DNA of 51,674 nucleotides from Haplomitrium mnioides (Eukaryota > Marchantiophyta > Haplomitriopsida > Calobryales). The stretch covers positions 1 to 51,674 of the forward strand of contig JBNGIS010017991.1 in assembly GCA_049999725.1 (NCBI GenBank). The letters run 5' to 3'. The position numbers and the translations under genes were made by a program. The notes beneath the pieces are model-generated. The model ran no database searches. It was not told the DNA's origin and was given only the letters and a program-made list of their open reading frames with translations. Positions 12,096 to 24,880 of the stretch are shown piece by piece. Numbering within the stretch: the stretch's first letter is position 1; each line of letters starts with the position of its first letter.

Positions 12096-15000
12096 TCACT
12101 ACCCTCCTTCAGGCTTTAACCTTTTCAAGTGCCACTTGGAAGGCAAAGGAGGACAGATACAAGGAATTAAGGTTCTTTTCTGAGATGGCCCCTATCTAGT
12201 TACCACTTTGAGGCTTTAATGAATCTCTCTTACCTTACAAGCCTTTTCCTTACCTCCACATTCACATCAACAGGCTGATTGCTCATTCATCCACAATACC
12301 AAAGTACACCCACACACCACCGAAGTATCTATTGTGGAAATCTTTCAATGTAATTCAAGGGTCCCAAATCTGGACCCTGCCACCTTGGATATACTTTAGG
12401 GATAGAATGTAATGAACCCTATGCCAATGAACAATAACCTGGGACTTGACTCCCCTTCTCACGGTTGTTTCTGGGTCTGAGTAAAGAGGATTCCTGCCTG
12501 CTTATAATCTGAAATGTTCCTTACACAATAAAACAGGGTCAAGAGCAGAATGCACTGACCCCAAGGTCACAAGACTATGCCAAGGGAATTGACTCTCCCT
12601 TCAAAGGCTGTCATAGGGTCTGCACAACTGGTACCTATATGATCCTAAATCTACTTGCCTATTATACTATATAATCAGAATGCAAATCTAACTAATAGAA
12701 TTATACGCAAATGCAACACACACACACTGCACTGCACTGCATCAAAACATAGGCCTTACAAGACCACTGAAATTGATCTCCCAGTAGACTCCTCCCTTCA
12801 GGAGCAACTTACCACATCAATCTTGCACATCAGCTCCCACACACACACCCTTCTTCCAAATAGTTTTCAACTTCCATTGCTAGAAGCCCTGGATTTACTT
12901 CCTCAGGCTCGGAAGAGGATTTCTTTCACTTCCACCTCTGGAAGACAGTCCTCCCGACTGCGGGTAGCTCACTCCACCTCTAAGCCTCAAACAGGTCTTC
13001 TCCGCAGTGCGCGGGCACTCACGCAGCCACCCTCTTCTCAACTCCACTTGAAAAATAACACCAGAGTGCACTCCGAGCACTCTAGGTTGATGCTCCCGCA
13101 CAAAGAATGTAGAGATAACCCCAAGATCCCACTTGGCAGTCTCTCCCGAATTCTCAACAGAACGGATCCCTTCAAATCTCTCGTATCGATCCACCTCCAC
13201 TCTTGGTCCACCCACAAGGATGAGTTCACCTAGATTTCCCGAGCCTCTAGAGCTCTCCGCCTAGCAATTCTCGGCGCTTCTCCAATCCACCTCCACCTTT
13301 GCTAGCCCCCAGCGCGAGTTCACTCGCTTCACATAGCTTCTCAATGGAATCTCACTTCTACCTTACCTCGTTTGTGTTTTCCTCGTCCCGAGATCGCTTA
13401 CACGTCTTTAGCTTGCTTGCACATCAACCTCATAGAATTCAAAGCTTGACAATGTAGACCCCCCAAGCTTCCGCTGCCTCTATGAGTCCTTCCCATTCAA
13501 AATGTCGTTATTCCCATTAGGCTCAGACACGAACATTGCGACACTTGTCTCGCCTATTCACAGAATGATGCCAAGTACAACGGTCATACGGGAGTGAGTC
13601 CGAGGAATCTCACGAATTGAGATTCCGTAGATTCCCGCAGAACCCAAGTCCAAAGAACCCCTTGGAACAGAGTTTTGAAGAATCTCACGGAAAAGAAGTC
13701 CGAAGGAATCTCGCGAATTCACGTCCAGAGATTCCCGCGGATCCGAGTCCGCAAAATCCAACAAAACCTAGGGTCCGTTGTTGACTTTTCCTCCGTTGCC
13801 GCCGTCCCACGCCGCATTCAACCTGGAAGTTGGACCGACGCTTTGACCTTGTTCCGTAGTTGACCACAGATCCTAATCCGAAAAATCCGATGGACATAGG
13901 AGTCCAAAGGATCTCTCGGACTCCTCTGAAGTGCCATGTGTCAAGGCTGACTTTCTTCCATGCCCACCCTCCGACGCCGTTTTCAACAAAGAAGGTGGAC
14001 TGCTGCGCTGACTTCTGTTCGTGGTTGACTCCTCTCTGATTCGAAGGATCCAACGAACCCTCCCTGAGTGCCACGTAATCCGCAAGAGCGCCGTTTTCAA
14101 CTGAGAAGGCAGACCAATGCGCTAATCTAGTTCCTTGGTTGACTCCTTTCTGACCCGAAGGATCCAACGAGCTCTCCTAGAGTGCCGCGTAATCCGAAGC
14201 TGCGTCGTCCAACGCCATTTTCAAAGGGGAAGTCAGACCGATGTGCTGACTTGGTTCCGTGGAATCCAATAGGCTCCGTCGTGTCACCACATGTCCACTG
14301 AATCTCTTAGAGCCCTCCGAAGACGCCACGTAATTCGAGAGGCCGCCGTCCGACGCCGTTTTCAAGAGGGGAGCTTGACCATCGTGTTGACCTTGGGTTT
14401 CGATGAAGACCGCAGACTCTCCTCTTCGGCCACATTTCCACAAAGCTCTGCGGGCCTCTTGCGCCTACCACATCTCTGTCGAAAACCCTCAGACACCTCT
14501 GAAGGTGCCACGTTTCCAAAAACAGCCCGCGAGCTTCTTGCATTTTCCGCGTCTCCGCTGAAGCCCCGTGGACACCTTGGGCCCACCATCTCTCCATAAA
14601 GATCTGCAGACTCCTTGGACCCGCCACAACCCGCAAAGATCCGCAGACTCTCTAAAGACGCCACGTAATCCACTGAATCTTTTGGAGTCCTCCGAAGATG
14701 CCACGTTTCCGCTAAAACTCGTAGACACTAAAGGAAGGGGTTGCAGACCCTAGTAGAACTCATTTCACGCCTAAGGGATCGAAGCTTCCCCTGATCCCTT
14801 ACCTTGTCGCTACTCATGAATGCATTGACCCTTCTTTTCTCTCCCCGATCTTCGCCTCTGGTGTGTGGCATCTAAAGGCTTGCCCCACATCCTTTCCTTG
14901 TCTATGACCTCTTCTTCCACTGCCATCTTTTGATCTCCGCCCTGCATCTCGGATCCTTCTTCCTCCTTGTGGCTGATCGCCTTTGGTGGGCACTTTGTTT

Positions 15001-15330
15001 CCTCTCTGCTAGAGCCTCGATTCCTACATTCCGATGACACTTACTGGATCCCTTCTGCTTCCGTTGAATTTTAGTGGTGCCCCTTTGCGGGTAGATACAG
15101 CTCCATGTTTCAGTTCCGAAGCAACTCGCAAGGCCATCTTCAATCAACCCCCCTTCCTTCTCCTTCATATTTCCATTCCCCTCCTCGGATCCAAGTGATC
15201 CGCTCCTATTTGCTGATTGAAGTCGATCCGCTGCTTTCGAGATTTCGTAATACTCATAAGAGGGAAATTGTGCCAATGCCACCTCTGATCTCTTGAATTC
15301 CTCCTTAGCGCTCCACATCACTAGCTGACA
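12096..15330. mobile_element. 3.2-kb insertion with target duplication, probable solo LTR
   Basis: Comparison with the uninterrupted copies at 42040 and 49650 shows foreign DNA here. ATATG occurs immediately before (12091-12095) and after (15331-15335). The ends read TCACTACCC...CTAGCTGACA. If the preceding TG is counted, the element has canonical TG..CA ends with a 3-bp ATA duplication; otherwise the duplication is 5 bp. I find no pol or gag motifs and no internal pair of long direct repeats, so a large solo LTR or a non-autonomous element fits best. The right part is clearly richer in G+C than its surroundings. Confidence 0.65.
13560..14720. repeat. Degenerate G+C-rich tandem units inside the 3.2-kb insertion
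   Basis: A unit of about 100-150 bp recurs imperfectly. It is marked by GCCACGTAATCCG, CGACGCCGTTTTCAA and GGTTGACTCC. The units cover most of the second half of the insertion and make many meaningless reading frames. Confidence 0.65.
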
Positions 15331-15335
15331 ATATG

Positions 15336-15830
15336 GCCAACTATGAGAAATCCCACCTTGATTTTTCGGAAAACATTCTTGCTAATAAGGAGACTAAGAT
15401 ATCCAAACAAGATGAAATTCTTCATCTCTCGTGTTGTGTTGTCTAATTGAAGATACAAAGTTGGAGGCAACGACCCTTCCAAGTCACATAATGTTTTATT
15501 GAGCACATTAACTGTGATACTAGAATTGCTTCTCAAGTTTTTGTAGGTTAAGAAGACCCTTGAAGAAAGAGCATCATTGAATATTAAGGCACCAACAACA
15601 TGCACACCTACCAAACAATCTTTATCAATGTTTTTTGGTGGCAAAGGCCAGTGTGGAATAGCAATTTTCTTCTGATTCATTCTATCAATGACGATTCCCA
15701 AGTAATTTTGACCATTGGCATAACATTTTCTTCAATGATTTGCAAGTCTGGTTCTTTCTTTCATTTGTTGGTCTTGATGAAGAAATAACTGGCAATTATA
15801 TTTGATTGCTTCATTACAAAACACGAAAGA
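15336..15830 (-). pseudogene. DUF7869-like family, fragment F2a, upstream half
   Basis: The minus-strand frame has D-x-M-N-Q-K-K, then L-Y-L-Q-L-D-N-T-T-R-E, a phenylalanine-rich F-G-Y-L-S-L-L-I stretch, and V-G-F-L-I-V-G-H at the break point. I recall the combination L-Q-L-D-N-x-x-R-E-N-K-N ... V-G-H-T-H-x-D-I-D from DUF7869 proteins, an uncharacterised family common in transposon-rich genomes. The open part is about 127 residues and is cut exactly at the G-H/Y-T-H motif by the 3.2-kb insertion. The biochemical role is unknown to me. Confidence 0.5.
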
Positions 15831-16478
15831 CATATTAAAAATAGTTCAATAAAACATGCGTCAATGTTTCAAACTTCTTAGCACAACCTCAAGTGCTAAA
15901 AATATTCAAATCATCTTCACCAAATATTTGGGTTAGTAGAAGTGAAATTTTATAAAAAGATTAAAAATAAACTTGAGGTACTTTAAATAAAGAAGAATTT
16001 GAATAACATTCACAATAAGCACTTGTGTTTGACTTGAAATAAACACAAGTTTTGAAAGGAGAAAAACAAAATTTGCTAACAAAAGGTCACAAATTGGAAT
16101 TATAGTTTCAAAAGTAGCTTGGAATCTTTGTTCACAAAGGATAAAAAATCCAGAACATACTTAAGCACGCATAGGATCAGTGAACAACAACTAATTATAT
16201 ACATGCATAGGACCAAAAGCACAAACACCAATATCATGGCTTACTTTGACTATTTTCACAACTTGTTTTGAAAGAAACAAGAACAAAACCTATGCGAGCA
16301 TAGGATTTCCAAACAACAAAAACAACTCTTACTATAGTTTTTCTAGAAAAATGCTCTTGATTCAAAGCTGCAAAAGCATAACTTGTTGCAAGGCTAAGGT
16401 CACCACCAACAATTAGATCAATTCACTTTATTCAACTGTAGACAAGGTTGGATTCAAACTAAAAACAATAGACTTTAT
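15831..16478 (-). other. Noncoding sequence homologous to the F2c upstream region
   Basis: Read on the minus strand it resembles about 48480-49070. It has short palindromic words such as CTATGCGAGCATAG at 16288-16301. It is probably an intron or leader of the DUF7869-like gene. It ends where Gypsy element 1 begins. Confidence 0.45.
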
Positions 16479-16640
16479 GTGAGCATAGCTACTCAAATGA
16501 TATATAGATAGTAGTATTTCTAATATTTAACTAGGGAAAACAATATGCTACTGAATTTTATTTGTTTTAAATCTTGAGTTAAAGTAGGTTCAGGGTAAAT
16601 GATGTAAGGCACAAAATAGTCAAGGGAACCAGCGGACATA

Positions 16641-16685
<45 letters not shown>

Positions 16686-18309
16686 GTGTGAGTATATTTC
16701 AGTTTTTACCAGGTAACTATTTGAAGACAACAAGGAGGGTAAAAGTGACAGTGGGAGCTTTGACAAACCTGTCATTGGAGATCAAGGAGCGTTGGCAACA
16801 ATTTATTTTCCTATCATTAGGATGTTTATTAAGTCTCAAGTGGGCCATGAGGAGGAAGCGCCAATTTTGAGAATCAGCAGCCAAGAATTAAAGAGAAAAA
16901 CAGTTGGTGGCAGGTTTATGGTTAAGTGGTAGGAACATGCTGTTGGCTGAAATCATAGATACAAGGTAGTGGAAAAAATGATTTTAGGGGGGTTCTCGTT
17001 GGTTGTCTCATGCTTTCTCTCTCATTCTGGGTCTTCTCTTCTTTCTTATTTTCTGGCGATGATGGGCAGTGGAGAGATTTTTTTGTAAAGGAGGTTGAGC
17101 ATGCGCGTATCTGCAAGGGAGAGTGATAATCAATGTGAGCTGAAGTGGAAAGGCAATGGCAAACTGAAAGAGTGGAGTATGGCTCAATGGCATTTTGTGG
17201 TGGACTTGAGGATCTGAATTGAGCTGCCTATAGTGGAGTCGAGTAGAATGGTTTTCCTCATGTCAGAAATATCCTACGGTACTTGTTTGTTGAGTTCCAT
17301 GTGTTTAGTATGTGTAAAGTCTGGTTCCAGAAATTGTGCTCTCAATTGATGCCCTAAATGTAAACACTGCTATGATCTAGTAAATCAAGATTTTGATTGT
17401 AAGTATTTTGCTCGTGGTGTTTAGTGTGTGTTGCATGTGGGCCTTGGAAAATTTGAGTTGCAATTCTGGTCATAATTTTCTCTTCAGTTTATTATTTCCT
17501 TCAATTTTACCTGTGTTAGAAGCACCTAACTGAGATCTATCCCTGTAGATACAAAATGCAAACAGTGAGCATCAAATAGTCCCGATATGAGCCAACTAAT
17601 GCTAGAATAAGTTGATTACACCTAGGAGCATAATGTTCAGTAGAAGTGATCATTTGCAACATTGTATAGCTTGTTAGATGCACCTCAAAGAGAGCTTTCC
17701 AACGCATTCAAGAATGCAGGAAACGGACACTATCTCAAACCTCAAATGTGTGAATTTCTAGTTAGTTGTTCACGGGCAACAATTGGAACTTTCCGCCAAC
17801 TACTGCAACTTTCCGATGTTAGTTGCGAATTTCCAGTGACTGCTGGGACTTTCAGATGACGAGTGATCTTTTCGATCATCAGTACCTTTCCCGGCAACTA
17901 CTGTTTTTTCCGTTACGGCCAAAAGGTTTCTGTTGACATTTTCCGTCCGTCGACATCCATCCAATTTTCAAAGAGACCCTTTGGACATATGAATGTATCT
18001 TGGCATAGACACCTCCGTTTGCAGTGAAGTTTGGCTTGTTGGATGCATCTTGAAAGGCTATCTCCATTGAGCAAAGATTCAGAACCAGGGAGTTTTGATA
18101 GACCTCTCAAATTTTCAGTTGAGTTCTCTGATCTTCTTAGTGATACAACATATTTTGGAGTTTTGTCTGCTAATCTACACAGTGTTAGGTTTTTTTTCCC
18201 TTTCTGCTCGCAGGTCACCATTCTACTCAGCCCCCACAATATGCTGTGGAGGACTGGTTAGCAACTCCCTTCTACCTTTTATGCAGCTACTGGCCCTCCG
18301 TCTACAACA
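16479..18309 (+). repeat. 5' LTR of Gypsy element 1
   Basis: About 1.83 kb, colinear with 25579-27353. The first bases, near TGTGAGCATAGC, differ from the 3' LTR start TGTTAAGGGAGC, so this end is approximate. It ends CTACAACA. It has about 67 bp near 17490-17560 that the 3' LTR lacks. Confidence 0.85.
16643..16690. repeat. (TG)n microsatellite in the 5' LTR
   Basis: About 24 TG units with one CG interruption. The 3' LTR has a shorter run at the same place (25768-25801). Confidence 0.95.
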
Positions 18310-18315
18310 TATTTT

Positions 18316-18327
18316 TGGCGCCGTTGC
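18316..18327 (+). other. Primer-binding site of element 1, tRNA-Asp type
   Basis: TGGCGCCGTTGC lies six bases after the LTR end. It matches the first 12 bases of the complement of plant tRNA-Asp 3' ends (recalled as TGGCGCCGTTGCCGGGGA), as used by several plant Gypsy lineages. The match stops after 12 bases. Confidence 0.8.
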
Positions 18328-19073
18328 GAATTGTTCTTGGAACACCCCATGGACTTTTGTGATGTATAAAGCTGTGTCTGCGGTAATTTCATGGGTCTCA
18401 CAATGGCAGAAGCTATTGAGCTGGTATGGGGTGAAATTTCTGTTACACTCTTGTGGTTGGCTGAACGCTTTCCTTCCAATGGAGATTTTAATATCGTACA
18501 TGAGGTTGTTGCTTTTTGGTTGGCCTAGATACTGACTATTTTGGTACTGTTTCCCATAGCTTCTCACCATAGAAAGCTTTTAGTCTCTTTCTTGTTTCAA
18601 CTAGATTTCATGGAGTTTACGAATGTCACAACAATCCATCTCAATTTTGGGTGGAGAGTATAGTCTTCTTTCAGAAATCACACTTCAACAGCTTGTTTTT
18701 TAATTGTCTTTTTCCTATCGTTTCTATGATTTTCTCTTTCATAACATGTTCTTCTGATTTAGTCAAAACAATCCTAGAAACATCGGTTGTCCAGCCTTCC
18801 TACTCTTTCTTCCTATTTGCTTTCTTCGAGGGCACAAGAGGTGTTGGAACCTTCTCATTTCTTCTGTGAATGCATCTTTCTTTTCTTCTATATGGACAAG
18901 TCTAGTATTCAGGATTCTTTTATCACAACTTAAGGACTTGGGTTATATGAGACATCATCGACATCTCTTAGACATTCTTTGACAATATTCAAGACAACCG
19001 GAGAAGTGCCTAAAGGTACCTGGCCTAAAGACATATATGATTGTGTTAAGTGTAGTTTCCTTTCATTCCTAGG

Positions 19074-19886
19074 TTGAGACTGGCAAGTCCTCCGTCTTCC
19101 CCTCCAGCGATTTTCTTAGTTGTGAGTCTCCCTATTTTCCCTATAGCGGCTATTGCTCCTGCCAATGCTTGTTATATTTGCGACAGATTCTATGGCAATC
19201 TTGTTCATCATAAAGTGGATGCGGACACACACATCAATAGATTCACAGCTATGACAATGGCCTATGGTGATACGCCAGATGTCTTACATATTTGATTTCC
19301 AACAACCTTATATAGACAAGCCATCAATTGGTATTTTGATGAGGCCTCACACCATCAAAATTGGAATGATCTTAAAGCTGCATTTCTGGCCAGATTTAGC
19401 AATAGCCTTTCTGCCCGCTCTTGGGATGATCTATTAAAATTTAAAATGTATGCTAGTGAGTCAATTCAGGACTGCAACAATAGGTTTAAGTCTATGGTGG
19501 CAAAACGTCCAACACCTCCTCCTCAAGAAGAACAAGTAGGCTTGTTCATTCGTGGTCTGCCTCAACAGATTCAGTCTCATCTATACCTCCAAGATCCAGA
19601 TACACTAGAGTGGGCCATCAATTTGGCCCGAGCCTTTGAACGCATGAAGATGAGAATGGAGGAAGCTTCTCCAACATATGGCCACGCAGGCCAACCAGCC
19701 TCATTTCTGCCACAAGTACCATTGTACTTAGTCATATCAAGTTATCCATCAGAAACTCCTGCTACTCGAATTTTGGCTCCGGAGGTACCAATTGAAAGTT
19801 CTTCATCTTCTACATGCAAGAAGGAGGATATGGCCTCCATTACTTCTAAATTGAAGATTGAAGTTACAAATATGTTGACAGATTAA
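19074..19886 (+). pseudogene. Gag region of element 1
   Basis: One frame with an in-frame TGA near 19293 carries a retrotransposon gag-like stretch. Features are Y-R-Q-A-I-N-W-Y-F, then W-x-D-L-K-A-A-F-L-A-R-F, and later Q-V-G-L-F-I-R-G-L. This pattern is typical of the capsid domain (Retrotrans_gag). Capsid assembly would be its role in an intact element. Confidence 0.75.
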
Positions 19887-19957
19887 CTGAATAATCTCAA
19901 GCTTCAATTGGTGAATTCACAACTTGCACCTACCTATCCAACTCCCATAAATTTGTG

Positions 19958-20260
19958 GTGTACATAATGCAATAAGCGTGGTCACACAAAAGATACTTGT
20001 AGAAGACCTAAACCAAATCAATGGTGTGCTACATGTATGGCTTCCAACCATAACACCAGTGATTGTTGAGTGCAAAGGACAGTTTGTGACATGCTTCAGC
20101 TGCAAGAACAATCTTGAACTGCAGTCTATGCACTCAGTGCATACCTTCCCAGGAACAATTCACATCCAATGTATCCCCAAAACTTGCTCGGGAGACCACC
20201 TTCTCAAGTTACATGTTATGAGTGTGGATAGTTAGGACACATCCGCATGTACTGTCCACA
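19958..20260 (+). pseudogene. Gag nucleocapsid zinc-knuckle region of element 1
   Basis: A CCHC knuckle C-Y-E-C-G-x-L-G-H-I-R-M-Y-C is readable near 20217-20258, with TAG in the x position where Gln is expected. Upstream Cys/His-rich segments from 19967 (C-N-K-R-G-H-T-K-D-T-C) suggest further knuckles. The nucleocapsid would bind element RNA. Confidence 0.7.
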
Positions 20261-21429
20261 TAAGCCTCCATATTGTCTGCAATAGTTCCAGGGTATGAAT
20301 TCTGCAAGGATTCCAAACAATAGCACATATAACATGCAATTAGGCTATTATTCACTTGGTTCTCAGTTTTTGACCCATCAAGGTGCATATCCTATTAATT
20401 CGCCTCATCTACAACAAGGTGCTTCATATTCTCAGCAAGGTACTTTGCCTCCACCCCCTCCTCTCATAGCTTGCCTCCCGGCAGCAACCCCAATAGCCAC
20501 AACAGGACAGTATCCACCGCTTATGCATGCTCCTGTACATAGACTAGGAACTGTTTCTTTGACTTATCGAGAGGCTCAATCACAAGCACAAGGACTGAGG
20601 GAGTTTCCAATTTGCTACTGTAGCTGCACAGGCCGGTCAATCAGGATCCAATCCCAACGAGCATTCTATTCAATCCATTCAAGTGGTTTCTAGCTATATC
20701 ACACTACGTTCTGGACAAGAACTCACACATCTTCTAATCCTTCAACTAGGTCCACTTCTAGTAAGCATGGTTGAGTATCCTATTGAAATTGCTCGAGAAT
20801 CGCCACACATCCATAAGGCTCCCACCTTAGTGCAAATGAGGCCCCCTGTTACAAAACCACATGCTAGTTCAGCTACAGCAGTTCCCATGCCCTTGAACTT
20901 TGTCGATATGCCTTCTCCACCCCATTGTAGTAAAGGGAAACCTCTACCCTGGTGATTCATAAGTTTGAAGAAGACCAGCACCATAGTGGAGGGACATCCT
21001 CAGTATGACATTGTAGCAAATCTGCTCTAGAAGCCAGCATCAATATCCTTTGGACAATTGCTAGCTCTTTAGCCTAAAACTCGAATGATACTCAAGAAAG
21101 CCTTGTTCTTCAGACGTAAACAGCTTAAAATTAGGACCAAGAAGCATCCATCTATTCAGTAACCCTTGACATCAGATTCAGTCCCATCAGTCAAACTGAT
21201 GCAGCCACTTTCGACCCAGTGTTAAAAGGTCTCAAACAACACATATCCAATGTTATCCAAGGAGAAATCCTTACAAAACTTGGATAATAGCCCTTTGGTG
21301 TCTTTACCAGATTCGGTTGGGAAGGTTGTAGTAGGAGGAAGGGATGAGAAGATGGAGGAGAGGAATTTCTCTCCTTCTATATTCCCTAGTCCACCTCCCC
21401 CAAATGAATTGACCTCAACCACTTCAACA

Positions 21430-21890
21430 GTAAGCATGGTCTCTCTTTATGACCCTGGTACCCCATGCATGGCCATATGCATTGATGGTTTATTAATTCA
21501 AGATGCTCATCTTGACATTGGCTCTACAGTAAACATAATGACAGAGAAGACTATGCATTTGATTAGGTATAGAGCGGCACACTTATGTCTTTCACAGATT
21601 ATTTTGAAGGTTGCTGATGGCCGAGAAGTCCCGCCATTAGGAGAACTCCACAATGTTCCTACTGTGATCTCTAATCAAGAATATCTCGTCACTTATTTGG
21701 TAATTTCTACCTTGCACACAAATCAGTATCCCATTCTCCTTTGATGCCCGTGGCTACATCAGACCCAAACCACGATGAACTTTCATGATTGCACCTTATC
21801 GTTGGGTCCTGAATCGCATTGCATTACAATTGATTTGTACAGACCTAAGAGGACTGCCACTTTCCAGGCTTTACATGACATCTTCTTGGA
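21430..21890 (+). pseudogene. Retropepsin-like aspartic protease region of element 1
   Basis: L-D-I-G-S-T-V-N-I-M near 21510-21540 corresponds to the D-S/T-G active-site loop of retropepsins, with Ile in place of Ser/Thr. The flanking sequence fits a retroviral-type protease (A-x-I-D-G-x-x-I-x-D-A-x-L-D). A stop at about 21742 separates it from the following frame. Confidence 0.6.
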
Positions 21891-22129
21891 ACTACATGGC
21901 ATCACTCAATATCCACAGTACCTTATGCAACCAGACCCCCCTAGTGAAGAGGAGGTGCAACTCTCATCTCTACTCACTCCTTGTCACAATATCTCAATAA
22001 GTTTTAAAGATCTCCCTCTCATTCCTGACCAGCATAAGGCTCTTAGAGTTTATGATCAGATCTATGACATTCAAAAGCATGCTTTTTTGGAACTCATCAC
22101 TAATCATATCGATATCTTTGCATAGGAAT

Positions 22130-22830
22130 ATGATGAGATATTGGGAATTCCCCCTTCCATTTATGAATATCATATCAGATTGAAGAACAATGTTTAGCTA
22201 GTGTGACGCAAGCCCTAGAAGTTAAATCCCAAATACACTGATCTTGTTAAGCAAGATATCGATCGAATGCTTCATGCTGGAATTATCTCTCCTACTGGAC
22301 TGACAAATTGGGTCTCCTCAATAGTCGTGGTTCCAAAACCAGATGGATCAATTCAAATTTGTGGGGACTTTAAGTCCTTGAATGCTGCCACAGAGCTCAA
22401 ACATTTCCTACTCCTTTTATTGATACCATTCTTGACAATGTTGTAGCTCACGAATGTTATAGCTTCATGGATGGTTTTTCAGGCTATAACCAGGTATCTA
22501 TCCACCTAGATAGCAGATCACTAATTACAATCACTACTCCATTTGGGTGTTACTTTTACAATAAATTGGTATTTGGCCTTTGTAATGCCCCCAGTGCTTT
22601 TCAAAAGGTAATGATCCTAGCTTTTCAACCTCCACTTTAGGTCCACAACAATGTCTTGAAATATATTTGGATGATTTCATAGTGTACAACTCAACATATA
22701 GCCATCTCCAAAAGCTGAGTCTTGCTTTTTAGTGTTGTCATGAATTTGGCATTTTATTAATTCCCAAGAAATGTAGGCTTTAAGTTCTAGTAGGTGCCTT
22801 TCTCGGACATGTGGTCTCCATACATGGAAT
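22130..22830 (+). pseudogene. Reverse transcriptase region of element 1
   Basis: Pieces in alternating frames show V-V-V-P-K-P-D-G-S-I-Q-I-C-G-D-F, F-M-D-G-F-S-G-Y-N-Q-V, F-G-L-C-N-A-P-S-A-F-Q-K-V and the catalytic Y-L-D-D at 22664-22675. These are RT fingers and palm blocks of Ty3/Gypsy type. Multiple frameshifts and stops make it inactive. Confidence 0.85.
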
Positions 22831-23450
22831 GCATCCGGATCCTGCCAAAGTCGCTATAATTTCTAATCTCCTAGTTCCTAACGGTGTAAAAGATGTCCAA
22901 CACTTCTTGGGAAAAGCCATATATTATCGGCGTTATTGTGAGAAACTATCTTCTATTGCTGCCCCTTTGTATTCACTCACTAGTCTTTTAGTAGATTTTC
23001 ATTGGACAATAGACTACCAAATTGCCTTTGAAACTATCCGAGACATCCTTGTTTTGCTTCCTTATTTAGCACCCATCGATTGGAGCCTCCCATTCTATGT
23101 GATGGTGGACACATCCCTTACAGCTATGGGAGTAGTCATGGCTCAAATTCAGAACAAGAAGAAGAGACCAATCTATTATGCAAGAAGGCAATTGAGCAAA
23201 GCAAGCGCAATTATTCAGTCACTGAATGGGAGGCATTGGGCATGGTATTTGCTACCAAGAAACTCCGTCATTACCTTCTTGGAAACCCGCTCATTTTTGT
23301 CGTTGATCATGATGCACTTAAGTATATTGTTAATAATGTTGACTTAACTAGCCGACTAGCACGATGGGTTATCCTCCTACAGGAGTTTCAATTCACATTG
23401 GAAGTTAGACCTGGTCAAAAGCATGGGAACGCTGATTTTCTATCATGCAT
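22831..23450 (+). pseudogene. RT connection and RNase H region of element 1
   Basis: H-F-L-G-K-A-I-Y-Y-R-R-Y-C opens the block, followed by the RNase H strand V-M-V-D-T-S-L-T-A-M-G-V-V. After a frameshift near 23200 it continues T-E-W-E-A-L-G-M-V-F-A and then V-D-H-D-A-L-K-Y-I. It ends with the G-N-A-D-F-L-S block. Confidence 0.85.
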
Positions 23451-23689
23451 GTCTGGTTCCCCATCTTCCACAGATCTGGATACCAAATTTCCAGACTTGT
23501 CCCTCCTTTTCTTGGCAAAATCTAATCATGATCCAGTACTTCTCTTAGTCAACTCTTTGGAACACAATTCAACATCTTCTTCCATTGGGTCTACCAGCAA
23601 ACCAAATATGCATCTAGTCTTCCAAACAGATTCGGAACCAGCTCCTCATGATACCTGTGATCATTTACTTCAAATGGCCAATCACCCAT

Positions 23690-24880
23690 GGTATCAAGCA
23701 ATTATTCTATTTCTCACTACCGGTTGCTGTTCTGCAACAATCCCGCTAGCAAATCATGCTCAATTTTTCATTCATGTGCCCCATTTTCTATTTTGGAGGG
23801 AATGTTATATCAGCTCAATAGAGATCGTGTTTTACGACGTTACCTCCTCCCATCGGAGGTTCCCACAATGCTTAATGAAACCCATAGTGTTGCTTGTGTG
23901 GCCATTTTTCAAGGCGGACAACAACTCATAAAGTCCTACTTGCTAGATATTGGTAGCCTACCATCTTCTCGGGCTCCCATGCATTTGTGAGAACCTGTGA
24001 TAGTTGCCAACGCCTTAGCAAACCTCAGTTTTGAGATGAGATGCCCCTTCATCCCATCTTACCCATGCTAGCCTTTGAGAAGTGGGGTTTAGATTTCATG
24101 GCTTCTATCAATCCAGACACACGTTACCGACAAAATTGTTATATTTTGGTTGCAACGGACTATGTCACCAAATAGGCTGAGGCCAAAGCTCTCCAAACTG
24201 ATGATGCCATCTCAGTGGCCAACTTCTTGTATTCTCGTAGACTTACTCACTTTGTATGTCCTCTTGAGTTAGTTATCGTGGAACCCATTTCATCAACAAA
24301 GTGACTGCTAATCTTACTCACACCTACCAGATTAAGCATAGGAAGTCTGCACCTTATCATCCTCAAGCAAATGGTCAAGCTGAAAGCACTAATAAAGTGT
24401 TGAAGCGCATTTTGCAGACCACTGTTGACTCTCATGCCTTGGACTAGGATGAACAACTACATGCAACTCTATGGGTGTACCAAACAACTAGCAAGGTAGC
24501 TATAGGCTATACTCCCTTCCAATTGACTTATGGAAAAGAAGCCATTCTACTAGTCAAGATTCAGATTCCATCCCTTCACATTGCCATAGCCAATAGGTTG
24601 TCTAATTCTGAATCTCTACAACATAGATTATTGACTCTCCAGAATTTGGATGAGACTCGCACACATGCCACAGAAAATCGGGTACAATCCACGGTTGTCA
24701 CCAAACAATGTCATGACTCTCATATTCGCAGCTGGTCATTCCACAGCCAAGAGCTGGTTTTGGTTTATGATACTCGAGCAATGCATTTTCCACCAAAGCT
24801 ACGGAGTAATTGGTTAGGTCTTTATAGCATGGTGCAGGCCCATGCTAACGGCTCCTTATAGTTGGAAACATTGGATGGAT
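23690..24880 (+). pseudogene. Integrase region of element 1
   Basis: An HHCC zinc-binding segment is followed by T-C-D-S-C-Q near 23993-24010. The catalytic core shows K-W-G-L-D-F-M near 24080, a damaged second Asp segment near 24270 where bases are deleted, and Y-H-P-Q-A-N-G-Q-A-E near 24355-24384. The C-terminal part shows the F-Q-L-T-Y-G-K-E block typical of non-chromodomain plant Gypsy integrases. Stops include TAG at a Trp position (T-K-x-A-E-A). Confidence 0.82.

Noticed and set aside
12655-13233. A conventional gene of about 190 codons
   Set aside because: It sits inside the 3.2-kb insertion, has no recognisable domain, and overlaps opposite-strand frames of similar length; G+C-rich repeats explain the openness.
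13685-14673. Overlapping minus-strand reading frames in the G+C-rich region
   Set aside because: They follow the tandem modules in several frames at once, show no domain and no splice context.
16646-16870. A cysteine/valine repeat protein
   Set aside because: It is only the translation of a TG microsatellite inside an LTR.
21430-21890. Assigning a protease also to element 2 by analogy
   Set aside because: I searched 35050-37000 for a D-S/T-G-A/S-type motif by eye and found none, so no protease is claimed there.
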